A DNA stretch of 64,000 nucleotides from Paenibacillus sp. FSL R10-2782 (GTDB lineage: Bacteria > Bacillota > Bacilli > Paenibacillales > Paenibacillaceae): assembly GCF_038592985.1 (NCBI RefSeq), contig NZ_CP151951.1, forward strand, positions 2,533,001-2,597,000, read 5' to 3'. Position numbers and translations under genes: made by a program. How positions within the stretch are numbered: the first letter of the stretch is position 1; each line of letters opens with the position of its first letter. The notes under the pieces are model-generated. The model made no database searches and had not been told where the DNA came from. It worked only from the letters and a program-made list of their open reading frames with translations. Shown here one piece after another: positions 15,001 to 20,800 of this stretch.

Positions 15001-17658
15001 TCTGAGCGGGTATACAGCCACTATGAGCAGCCGCTTCATGTCGCATGGCTGTCGGCATTTGTATTTGACGCTTCGGTGAAGCAAATCTTTGCCAGCTTGC
15101 TGTTAGGCCATACCTTGCATGTGGTATCCCGTGACGTAAGCCTGAGCGGGGAGCAATTGATCGCCTACTACCGCACGCACCGGATCGACCTGTCAGACGG
15201 CACACCTGCGCATCTGCATATTTTGAACGAAAGCGTCAGCGTGACGGAAGCGCCAGAAGTGAAGCATTACCTGATCGGAGGCGAAGCATTATCTGTACAA
15301 CTGGTCAATGTGTTCCTGCACAAGTGGTCCGGGTACCGCCCGATGATTACCAATGTGTATGGTCCGACCGAAACGACGGTAGATGCGACAGCTTATACGA
15401 TTGAAGATGTAGAAGCCCTAAACGTGCTGCTGGAAAAAGGTGAGCACACGGTATCCATCGGAACGCCGATAGCGAACCAGTCCGTGTATATTCTCAACAC
15501 CAGACAACAGTTGGTGCCGATCGGTATCGCGGGTGAGCTCTATATCGGGGGGGCAGGTGTAGGACGAGGATATCTGAATCTGCCGGAACTGACGGCAGAG
15601 AAGTTCCTCCCGAATCCGTTCGCCTCAGCTTCACTGGAAGCTGAACAAGCTCCAGATGTTCATAGCCATCGCATGTATCGGACGGGCGACCTAGCACGGT
15701 GGCTGCCGGATGGCAGCATCGAGTATTTGGGCCGGATCGACCACCAAGTGAAAATTCGGGGGTATCGGATCGAACTGGGTGAGGTGGAAGCACAACTGCT
15801 GACCGTGGACGGCATTCAGAAGACCGTGGTCACGGCATGGGAAAACGAAGACGGACACAAGGACCTGTGTGCCTACATCGTAGCCACAGCACCGCTGAGT
15901 CTGCCGGAGCTGCGCAACGCACTGCAGCCTAAGCTGCCGGATTACATGATCCCGACGTATGTTGTACAACTGGATCGCTTCCAGCTGACCCCAAGCGGAA
16001 AAATCGACCGCAAGGCGTTGCCTGCGCCGGAAGCACGCCTCGAAGGAGGCCTGGAGTACGTTGCGCCGCGGACGCCACTTGAAGCCAAGCTTGCTCAAAT
16101 CTGGCAGGATGTATTGAAGCTGTCCAGCGTAGGAGTTACCGACTCATTCTTCGACATGGGTGGACACTCCCTGCGGGCAACAACGCTGGTGGCCAAAATC
16201 CATCAGGAGCTGGACAGCCGGATTACACTTCGTGAGGTGTTCCAGCACATTACGATTGAGCAGCAAGCCCAACTGATAGCTACGCACGGCACAGACACCT
16301 ATACGGTGATCCCTGCGGCGGCGAAACAGGCCTACTACCCGGTTTCCTCGGCTCAAAAACGGCTGTACATTTTGAGCCATCTGGAAGGCGGGGATGTCAG
16401 CTACAACATGCCGGGTGTGCTAACGGTGGAAGGTCCGCTCCAGGCAGATCGACTGGAGGCTGCGTTCTGTCAGTTAATTGAGCGTCATGAAACGTTGCGT
16501 ACTTCCTTTGAAATGGTGGAAGGTGAGGTCGTTCAGCGAGTTTACGATCAGGTTGAATTTGCTGTAGAACGCCTGCAGGTCAGTGAACACGAAGCCGAAG
16601 CGTATATCGAGTCATTTGTACGCAGCTTTGATCTTCGGCAGGCACCGCTGCTGCGCGTTCGTCTCATTCAAACCGGATCAGAGCGCCACTTTTTGATGTA
16701 CGATATGCACCATATTATTTCGGATGGTGTATCGTCTGACAATATCGTGCAGGAGCTGGTACAGCTGTACGAGGGACAGAAATTGGAGCCGTTGCAAATT
16801 CAGTACAAGGACTTTGCCGTGTGGCAGCAGCAGGAAATGCAGCGTGAGTCATATCAACGTCGGGAACACTTCTGGCTGGAGCATTTAGCCGGAGAGTTAC
16901 CGGTACTGGATCTGCCGATTGCTTATCCAAGACCTGCTGTTCGCAGCTTCGAGGGCGCACTGTATGATTTTACAGTTGACCCGAATGTATCCGCGCAGCT
17001 GCACCGAATTGTGGCTCAGACCGGAAGTACGCTGTACATGGTACTTTTGAGCGCCTACACCGTTCTGTTGTCCAAATACAGCGGTCAGGACGATTTGGTC
17101 ATCGGTACTCCGGTAGCAGGCCGCCTGTTGCCTGAACTGGAGCCACTTATCGGAATGTTCGTCAATACGCTAGCCATCCGGCATCAGCCGAAGGGCAGCC
17201 AAACATTCCACAGCTACTTGCTGGAAGTCAGAGATCGTACACTGCAAGCCTTCGAGCATCAGGATTATCCATTGGAAGAGTTGGTGGAAAAGCTGGATGT
17301 AGCACGGGATGCAAGCCGTAACCCGTTGTTTGACACCATGTTTGTACTGCAAAATATAGAGTCGCAGGAAGCGAAGCTTGAGACCCTGTCCTTCAGTCCG
17401 TATGTTCAGGAGCATAATATCTCCAAATTCGATCTTACCTTGTCCATGAGTGATGAAGACGGGGTGATCAAGGGTTCCTTCGAATATTGCACGAAGCTGT
17501 TTGGAGCAGACGCTATTGAACGATTAACGGGAGATTTGATAGCGATCCTGTCACAGGTAGGGGCCAACCCGGATTTGCTGTTAAGCGATATTCAGGTGAC
17601 CTCCACCGACGAGAAGCCGGAAGGCTTTTCACCGGATTCCATCGACTTTGTTTTCTAA
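1..17658 (+). CDS. triD: Tridecaptin-type NRPS, 3' part (modules for residues 6-10)
   Basis: The gene is open at the left edge: the frame continues through base 1, so the GTG at base 4 is internal. Domain order is end of a C domain, A1-T1-C1, A2-T2-C2, A3-T3-E1, C3-A4-T4, C4-A5-T5, C5. Pocket residues (positions 235/236/239/278/299/301/322/330) read DVWHFSLV in A1 (Ser, as in EntF), DVGEISSI in A2 and A3 (2,4-diaminobutyrate, as in polymyxin synthetases), DAWTFAGV in A4 (Phe) and DAKDLGVV in A5 (Glu). A-domain core motifs lie near 571, 3970, 7162, 11728 and 14920. Carrier serines lie near 1790, 5160, 8355, 12895 and 16170; T3 has the LGGDSIKA form usual before an epimerization domain. C1, C2, C4 and C5 have intact HHxxSDG motifs. 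C3 has HHILMDGWC, as expected for a D-donor condensation domain after E1. E1 reads HHLVVDT where HHLVVDG is usual. The order Ser-Dab-D-Dab-Phe-Glu equals tridecaptin A residues 6-10. Modules 1-5 would lie to the left. The protein ends in a complete C domain plus a short acidic tail. Confidence 0.93.
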   Translation, partial: HVLEQIVNNPHIHVNELELVTPEEQAQIVQVWGDTAAAYPQDQTLSALFEEQAARTPDQVAVLFGAETLTYRELNERANRLARTLRAEGVEPDQPVGILVQRSLEMIVGIYAILKAGGAYVPIDPEYPAERIRFMLEDSGAKLVLTQSRLEEQASLSFDGKVLVLDSEEMYHADGSNLEPLAGPRHVAYVIYTSGSTGKPKGVMVEHHSVLNRILWMHDRYGLSAEDTILQKTAFTFDVSVWELFWWSMVGSKVSLLSVGGEKNPEDIVDTIARDGVSTMHFVPAMLHAFLEYVEQQPQEVMQEKLGTLRHVFASGEALPPQHVARFQRLVSGIVGAKLINLYGPTEATVDVSYFDCEPTEEYGVIPIGKPIQNIRLYIVKEGTEQLQPIGVAGELCIGGVGVARGYLNRPELTAEKFVADPFADGEAGYERMYRTGDLARWMPDGNIEYLGRIDHQVKIRGYRIELGEVESQLLKVESVREAVVMARADETGQKQMVAYYVAGQEIGASELRSELGRELPSYMVPSYFVQLEQMPLSPNGKIDRKALPAPEDSLQSGADYVAPRTWVEVKLAQIWQDVLGLAQVGVKENFFEIGGHSLRATTLASRIHKELNKPLPLRSIFEAPTIEQLAAVLESLDQVAYASIPVTGARDFYPLSSAQKRLYVLHQFDPNDVNYNMPSVLQVSGPLDVKRVEDVFRQLIARHATLRTRFELVDSEPMQWIEDTVSFEVEYAKVQAERATITDMDTMVSKEAQEQVRRFVRPFDLQAAPLLRVGLVDLGVQGAEQESQHLLMLDMHHIVSDGVSMEVLTDEFVRLYDGEELSPLRIQYKDYAVWQQSEAHQEWMQRQEAYWLDTFRGELPVLDMATDFARPAMQSTAGNTIEFGLGLEVSEGLKELAAQTGSTLYMVLLAAYTALLHKYTGQEDIVVGTPIAGRPHAELESLVGVFINTLAIRNYPSGDKSYLDYLQEVKEHALSAYEHQDYPFEELVEKLNLTRDTSRNAMFDTMFELKTLEQQELQLEGLTLNSYPMENNTAKFDLTLDAVEQPEGILCSLEYSTALYKPETIARLAKHFTELVRAITLDPQQPLAALDMVPVEEKAQIIYGFGDVGVSDVAAVEAGALFHTFVEEQAQLVPDHVAVVYEDQQLTYRQLNERANQLARRLRNEGIGRESIVGILSERSVDMLVGVLAVWKAGGAYVPLDADYPSERIRFMLEDSGATVLLTQTGLQERAQVWLEESRGALAGRKSEGQLETAVSAETVESGTLHGDPSLTLDWPSDSKATSEPVTGLCLQTMLALDDESLYTGDTTDIEPINEPQDLAYVIYTSGTTGRPKGVMIEHHSLVNTAAAYRRDYRLYQFPVRLLQLASFSFDVFVGDIARALYNGGTMVICPKDDRIDLSRLYDWIHDYQITVFESTPALIVPFMQHVHEQGLDMSSLELLITSSDSCNVADYRVLQERFGAATRIINSYGVTEAAIDSSFYDEELSKLPSSGSVPIGQAWLNARFYIVDSQLNPVPIGVLGELCIGGAGVARGYLNRADLTAEKFVANPYVPGERLYRTGDLARWMPDGNVDFIGRMDYQVKIRGYRIELGEVEAQLLTVDGIEKAMVTAWENEDGNKDLCAYLVASEALSLPELRNALQPKLPGYMIPTYVVQLDHFPLTPNGKIDRKALPAPEARLGGTEYVVPRTLLEEQLVRIWQSVLNHSQIGIKDNFFEVGGHSLRATTLVAKIHQELHHKLALRDIFQYPTIEQLVQVMGEHQTQHTYVSIPVVKERAYYPVSSAQKRMYVLSHLEGGEVSYNMPEALIIEGSLDKTRLEQAFRQLIARHETLRTRFDMVGGEVVQRIDPSVEFNVEYVQASEEETQQYALDFVRAFDLAQAPLLRVQLVENGPQRHVMLYDMHHIISDGVTEGIIVQELSQLYAGNELPPLRIQYKDYAVWQHEDMQSERLREQESYWLKTMAGEIPALDMPTDFARPAVQRLEGARLDFAISMEDSEQLKQLAAQTGSTLYMVLLAAYSTLLHKYSGQEDIIVGTPIAGRPHAELGGLIGVFLNTLAIRNYPSGDKSFLDYLQEVKEHALSAYEHQDYPFEELVEKLNLTRDTSRNALFDTMFELKTFEQQELQLEGLTLKPYPTENNTAKFDLTLDAVEQPEGILCSLEYSTVLYKPETIARLAKHFTELVRAITLDPQQPLAALDMVTVEEKAQIIYGFGDVGVSGVAAVEAGALFHTFVEEQAQLVPDHVAVVYEEQQLTYRKLNERANQLARRLRNEGIGRESIVGILSERSVDMLVGVLAVWKAGGAYVPLDADYPSERIRFMLEDSGATVLLTQTGLQERAQVWLEESQAISEPAAGLRLQTVLALDDESLYIGDTTDVEHINEPQDLAYVIYTSGTTGRPKGVMIEHRSLVNTAAAYRRDYRLNQFPVRLLQLASFSFDVFVGDIARALYNGGTMVICPKDDRIDPSRLYSWIRDYQVTVFESTPALIVPFMQHVHEHGLDMSSLELLITSSDSCSVTDYRVLQERFGADIRIINSYGVTEAAIDSSFYDEELSKLPSSGSVPIGQAWLNARFYIVDSQLNPVPVGVLGELCIGGAGVARGYLNRADLTAEKFVANPYVPGERLYRTGDLARWMPDGNVDFIGRMDYQVKIRGYRIELGEIETVIQRVPGVRQAVVIDRTDERGHKYLCGYITGEAELRIEEVQAELEAGLPAHMVPARLMRLETIPLTSNGKIDRKALPEPEGSIHTGAAYVAPRTTVEQVLASVWAGVLGVEAVGTQDNFFELGGDSIKALQVSSRLLQAGYRLNMKDLFSNPTVSALALKVQSVTRLADQSEVVGAVKLTPVQQWFFEQNLTDAHHHNQSIMLHSKDGFDETALRTAMEQIVSHHDALRTIFRPTDHGYEAWSRAIGEGKLYTLEQTDFRNETEVSAAIEAKANEIQAGIDLSEGPLVKLGLFHCPDGDHLLIAIHHLVVDTVSWRILFEDITTAYEQALNGQAARLPYKTDSFRIWADGQSQYANGQEIAAELAFWQEIEQGMYEPLPKDQPQSYSLNRDSEIVTATWTAQETEQLLKQAHRAYNTDMNDLLLTALGMTIHRWAGIGRVLVNLEGHGRESILPELDITRTVGWFTTQFPVVLDMSVGQGLSQCIKNVKEGLRRIPQKGIGYGILRYLSAAREQERFVTEPEISFNYLGQFDQDMQNQSIDVSHYSSGEELGAHAARSHTLDINGMISEGELQLTISYSNQEYRRETMEQLAEEFRTSLREIIAHCAGRKQQELTPSDVMLKNVTMAELDQLVERTRDIGELENVYALTPMQKGMLFHSLMDAESGAYFEQTTFDLRGRFQANIFQDSLNHLAQRHEIFRANFYSGWQDEPVQVIFRRKDIGFKYEDLRHLDEQERDTYVKEFIRKDKAAGFDLSRDALMRVAILRTGDEDYYFVWSSHHILMDGWCVALVTDEVFEAYFAAVEHREPKLAPVTPYSQYIEWLEAQDVEAASSYWKDYLLDYDQQTSIPTGKVGVKADGAQFEHVLCDLGKDLTGRIEMVAKQHHVTTNTLLQTAWGLLLQKYNGSDDAVFGGVVSGRPADISGIENMVGLFINTIPVRIRSGAEETFADMIKANQQQALASQAYETYPLYEIQALSEQKQDLINHIIVFENYPVEEQVEQLGEGAESDFEISNAGMIEQTNYDFNLLVIPQEAMKIRFEYNAKLYDREAVERTQGHLVQLLEQVVANPDIRVHELDMLSEQEREQILGAWGNTAAEYPSEQTIHGLFETQAAQTPEQAALFFEGEQLTYRELNERANRLARTLRSQGVTKDRLVGLMTERSVDMIVGIFGILKAGGAYVPIDPTYPEERIRYMLDDSGAELLLTQSHLVDKAAFDGHVLVLDGAQGVYHKDGSNLEPLSGPNDLAYVIYTSGTTGQPKGVMLEHHGLCNLKTYFDQTLRISTSDHALLFASYSFDAACWEIFQALFCGATLYVPTSETILDYERFEHYMKEHQITVATLPPTYAVYLEPEHMPNLRTLFTAGSASSTELVHKWKDQVAYYNGYGPTENSVATSVWSVSEDERAGQLISIGRPIPNHRVYMVDVHGHLAPIGVAGELCVSGPGLARGYLDRPEMTAEKFVPNPFAAGEAGYERMYRTGDLARWMPDGNIEYLGRIDHQVKIRGYRIELGEVEAQMLKVEDVQEVIVLAQADEQGQNQLVAYYVAEREVNAGELRSLLGAELPNYMVPSYLVQLEHMPLTPNGKIDRKALPAPEDSQQSGADYVAPRTWVEVKLAQIWQDVLGLAQVGVKENFFEIGGHSLRATTLASKIHKELNKPLPLRSIFEAPTIEQLAAVLESLDQVVYASIPVTETRDFYPLSSAQKRLYVLHQFDPNDVNYNMPSVLQVSGPLDVKRVEDVFRQLIARHATLRTRFELVDSEPMQWIEDTVPFEVEYAKVRAEGATITDTDTMVSKEAQEQVRRFVRPFDLEAAPLLRVGLVDLGVQGAEQELQHLLMLDMHHIVSDGVSMGILTDEFVRLYEGEELSPLRIQYKDYAVWQQSEAHQEWMQRQEAYWLDTFRGELPVLDVPTDFARPAVRNTAGDTVVFGLEHEVSERLKELAAHTGSTLYMVLLAAYTALLHQYSGQEDIVVGTPIAGRPHADLEPILGMFVGTLALRNYPTAEHTFRSYVEEVKVHALQAYEHQDYPFEELVEKLNVKRDMSRNPLFDTMFTLQTTEEGELQLADLSFRPYGLEQTPAKFDLTLEAREEEAGIQFGLQYATALYQRETVERMTRHFIRLAEAVAANPDAKLGELELITAEETERILKVFNDPNAHSVRGGAQGRALSERFEEQAKRSPERVAVVSGDTKLTYAELNEQANRLARVLREKGVEADQPVGILLERSADILVCIMGVLKAGGAYVPMDSMYPQERIDYMLQDSGATVVITSRVAQLSLSLPSTVQAVVLDDEDVQTQLNVQDASNLVPVVGPHNLAYMIYTSGTTGQPKGVMIEQGSVSNLVDALSERVYSHYEQPLHVAWLSAFVFDASVKQIFASLLLGHTLHVVSRDVSLSGEQLIAYYRTHRIDLSDGTPAHLHILNESVSVTEAPEVKHYLIGGEALSVQLVNVFLHKWSGYRPMITNVYGPTETTVDATAYTIEDVEALNVLLEKGEHTVSIGTPIANQSVYILNTRQQLVPIGIAGELYIGGAGVGRGYLNLPELTAEKFLPNPFASASLEAEQAPDVHSHRMYRTGDLARWLPDGSIEYLGRIDHQVKIRGYRIELGEVEAQLLTVDGIQKTVVTAWENEDGHKDLCAYIVATAPLSLPELRNALQPKLPDYMIPTYVVQLDRFQLTPSGKIDRKALPAPEARLEGGLEYVAPRTPLEAKLAQIWQDVLKLSSVGVTDSFFDMGGHSLRATTLVAKIHQELDSRITLREVFQHITIEQQAQLIATHGTDTYTVIPAAAKQAYYPVSSAQKRLYILSHLEGGDVSYNMPGVLTVEGPLQADRLEAAFCQLIERHETLRTSFEMVEGEVVQRVYDQVEFAVERLQVSEHEAEAYIESFVRSFDLRQAPLLRVRLIQTGSERHFLMYDMHHIISDGVSSDNIVQELVQLYEGQKLEPLQIQYKDFAVWQQQEMQRESYQRREHFWLEHLAGELPVLDLPIAYPRPAVRSFEGALYDFTVDPNVSAQLHRIVAQTGSTLYMVLLSAYTVLLSKYSGQDDLVIGTPVAGRLLPELEPLIGMFVNTLAIRHQPKGSQTFHSYLLEVRDRTLQAFEHQDYPLEELVEKLDVARDASRNPLFDTMFVLQNIESQEAKLETLSFSPYVQEHNISKFDLTLSMSDEDGVIKGSFEYCTKLFGADAIERLTGDLIAILSQVGANPDLLLSDIQVTSTDEKPEGFSPDSIDFVF
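1620..2600 (+). repeat. Intragenic repeat R1, copy 1 (T1 plus N-lobe of C1)
   Basis: This stretch is nearly identical to about 12723-13703, at an offset of 11103 bases. It covers the end of A1, all of T1 and the N-lobe of C1, including the HHIVSDG motif. Identity falls off sharply near 2600. The pattern indicates recent duplication or gene conversion between the Ser and Phe modules. Confidence 0.85.
2836..4780 (+). repeat. Intragenic repeat R2, copy 1 (C1 C-lobe plus Dab A2 domain)
   Basis: This stretch is nearly identical to about 6151-7972, apart from a 41-codon insertion at about 3718-3843. It covers the C-lobe of C1, the linker and most of A2. Both copies carry the same Dab pocket residues. 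The copies diverge after the shared motif KIRGYRIELGE. Confidence 0.85.
6151..7972 (+). repeat. Intragenic repeat R2, copy 2 (C2 C-lobe plus Dab A3 domain)
   Basis: Second copy of the Dab unit, lacking the 41-codon insertion of copy 1. After about 7975 the A3 C-terminal subdomain differs from that of A2 and leads to a T domain of the pre-epimerization type. Confidence 0.85.
12723..13703 (+). repeat. Intragenic repeat R1, copy 2 (T4 plus N-lobe of C4)
   Basis: Second copy of the T domain plus C-domain N-lobe. It follows the Phe adenylation domain A4 and continues into a C-lobe different from that of C1. Confidence 0.85.
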
Positions 17659-17823
17659 ATCAGTTTTCTAAAATACAATGATTTCACTTTGCGTGTGCAG
17701 AGGGCGGCGGCTTGTCCGACTGCCCTTGCCTGCAAAGTATTATTTTTCCGACACAACGCTCATCTACGTAATAACGCACCATTCCAACCGGGGTACAGAC
17801 CCCATGAAGCAGGAGGGATGTCA

Positions 17824-20800
17824 TTGAAAGCCTTATTTGAGAAGGAAAAAAATTACTGGAGTCATAAGCTGGAATCTGAGGATCATATCATCTGCCTGCC
17901 ATATACCAACAACGTGTCCAAGGATGCAACTGCAACGAATTTAAATTCCCTTACGTACACGCTCACATTTCCATCTGAAATTTCCGGGCGAATATTGTCT
18001 ATAACAGGTGGCGCTCCATGGGCAGTGTTTATGGTTCTGCTTGCTGGAGTAGAAAGCCTGTTACATAAATACACAGGTGAGGAACGTGTGCTGTTGGGCA
18101 TTCCGGTAGCCAAGTCTGGCAACGGTGCTACAAAGCCGATCAATCATCTGCTCATACTGAAAAACTCGCTGGATTCTACAACGACCTTCAAAGCCTTGCT
18201 GTCTCAAATCAAAACCTCTGTCAGCGAAGCGATTGAGCACCAAAATATACCTTTTTGGAACTATACCGAGGGGCTTGAAATTCCACGTAACGAGGATGAA
18301 CAGCCTCTTATTCACACCACGGCATCCTTGCAAAACATCCATATTTCCGATTTTTCGAATCATGTACAATCTGAGCTGGATTTTCAATTTCAATGGGACA
18401 ACGCAGCGGTTTCCCTGAATCTGAATTACAGTAGCCATCGCTATAATGAGGCGACAATTGAACGCTTTGTTGAGCAGCTGTTGCGGTTGTACAGCGTTGT
18501 TTTGCATCAGCCAGAGCTGGCAATTTCCACAGCACAGGTGTTGTCAGAGCAAGAAGTGGAGCAACTGGTTCATACCTTCAACGATACAACTGCGGATTAT
18601 CCACGTCATGCGTCCATACATGAGTTGTTTGAGAAACAGGCGAAGCAGGCACCGGAGCAGGTGGCGGTAGTGTTCGGAAAAGACAGTCTGACCTATGGAG
18701 AATTGAATGAAAAAGCTAACCGTCTGGCTCATACATTACGTAAGCAGGGGATCTGCACCGAGCAGACTGTCGGTATTGTGGCTGAACGCTCGATGGAAAT
18801 GATCGTCGGTATGCTCGCGATTCTCAAAGCAGGCGGGGCCTATGTGCCGATTGACTCTGATTATCCGGATGAACGCGTGCGCTATTTGCTGGAGGATTCT
18901 GGTGCAAACCTACTTCTAGTGCAGCGGATGGAGCATCGGCCCGCTGATTTTCAGGGGATTGTGCTTGACCTGAGCGATTCAGCAATCTATGGAACGAATG
19001 ATGCTGATCGTTTCGATCTGGTTTTGCCGAACGATAACGAGACATATGCTGACAGAGCTGGCATCGGATATGTAGATTGCTTAAACCCGCTCTATTCCAT
19101 TTCCGCTAGTCCTGAGCTTGCTTCTACTACAAGCACACAACCAGAAATCCTGCAACCAGAAGTTACGCAATCAGAACAAGCGAAGGCAGCAGCTGCTGAT
19201 CGCTTGGCATACGTTATGTACACCTCAGGGACAACAGGCCAGCCGAAAGGCGTTATGGTGGAGCACCGTAATGTCGTGCGTCTGGTGAAAAATACAAACT
19301 ATGCGCAATTGGATGCGGATACGCGCATTTTGCAGACCGGGGCTGTTGTCTTCGATGCGTCCACCTTCGAAATTTGGGGTGCGCTATTGAATGGTGGACA
19401 GCTGGTACTGGTGAGTCAGGATGTCATTTTGGACGCGCCGAAGCTTAAGGAAGCTGTTCGCAGCCACGGCATTACGACGATGTGGCTGACTGCGCCGCTC
19501 TTTAACCAGCTGTCCCAGCAGGACCTGGAGCTGTTCGGGGGAATCCGTGAGCTGTTGGTTGGCGGTGATGTGCTGTCCGTCCCGCATATTAACCGGGTGC
19601 TGGAGGCCCATCCGTCTCTTCGGATCATCAATGGCTACGGCCCGACGGAAAACACAACCTTTTCCACAACACATGCGATTACTGGCGTGCAAGCAGAATC
19701 GGTACCGATTGGCAGCCCGATCCATAACTCAACGGCGTATGTCGTGGATCGTTCGATGCAGCTCCAGCCTGTCGGAGCATGGGGAGAGCTGATCGTCGGC
19801 GGTGACGGGGTGGCACGTGGATACCGCAACCGCCCGGACCTGACGGCAGAAAAGTTCATCGACAGCCCGTTCCGCAGTGGAGAACGGTGCTATCGCACAG
19901 GCGACCTGGTGCGCTGGAATGCGGACGGGACGCTGGAATACAAGGGACGGATCGACGCCCAGGTGAAAATCCGTGGGTATCGGATCGAGCTGGGCGAGGT
20001 GGAAGCACAGCTGTTGAAGCTGGAGGCGGTGCGAGAAGCGGTCGTAATTGCACGAGAGGATGAGCAGGGGCAAAAGCAGCTCTGCGCTTATGTGGTGACC
20101 CATGAGGAGGTAACGGCAAGTGAGTTGCGCAGCGCTTTGAGCCAGGAACTGCCGGGCTACATGGTGCCATCGTATTTTGTACAGCTGGAGCAATTGCCAC
20201 TGACGCCCAACGGTAAGGTGGATCGGCGGGCGCTGCCGCAACCGGAGGGAAGTATAAGCTCAGGCGCAGAATATGTACCTCCTCAAAATCAATTACAAGT
20301 ACAACTGGCGAGTATCTGGAAAGATGTGCTGGAGCTTGAGCGCATCGGGATTAAGGATAACTTTTTTGAAGCAGGAGGGCACTCCTTGCGGGCGACACAT
20401 GTCATATCGCTGATTCATAAGGAGCTGCATAAAAATGTGCAGCTAAAGGACCTGTTTCAGCACCCGACGATTGAACAGCTTGCACACGTTATTGAAGCGC
20501 TGGAGCAAACCGCCTTTGAATCCATACCTGTTACCGAGAATAAGCCATTTTATGCGGTATCCTCGGCACAAAAACGAATGTATATCCTCAATCAGCTTGA
20601 TGGAGCGGGAATTAGCTATAACATCCCTGGTGCTCTGACACTGACAGGTTCACTTGATCATAAGGCACTGGACAATGCGTTCCGCCAGCTTATTGACCGC
20701 CATGAAACATTGCGTACCAGCTTTGAGACCATGAACGGTGAACCTGTCCAGCGAGTACATGACGAGGTTCCTTTTCACATGGAGTTGATTCATGCCCACG

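Noticed and set aside
1..17658. Polymyxin synthetase as the identity of the NRPS
   Set aside because: The Dab pockets match, but the order Ser-Dab-Dab-Phe-Glu-Val-Ile-Ala with two E domains does not fit polymyxin and there is no Thr module. It fits tridecaptin.
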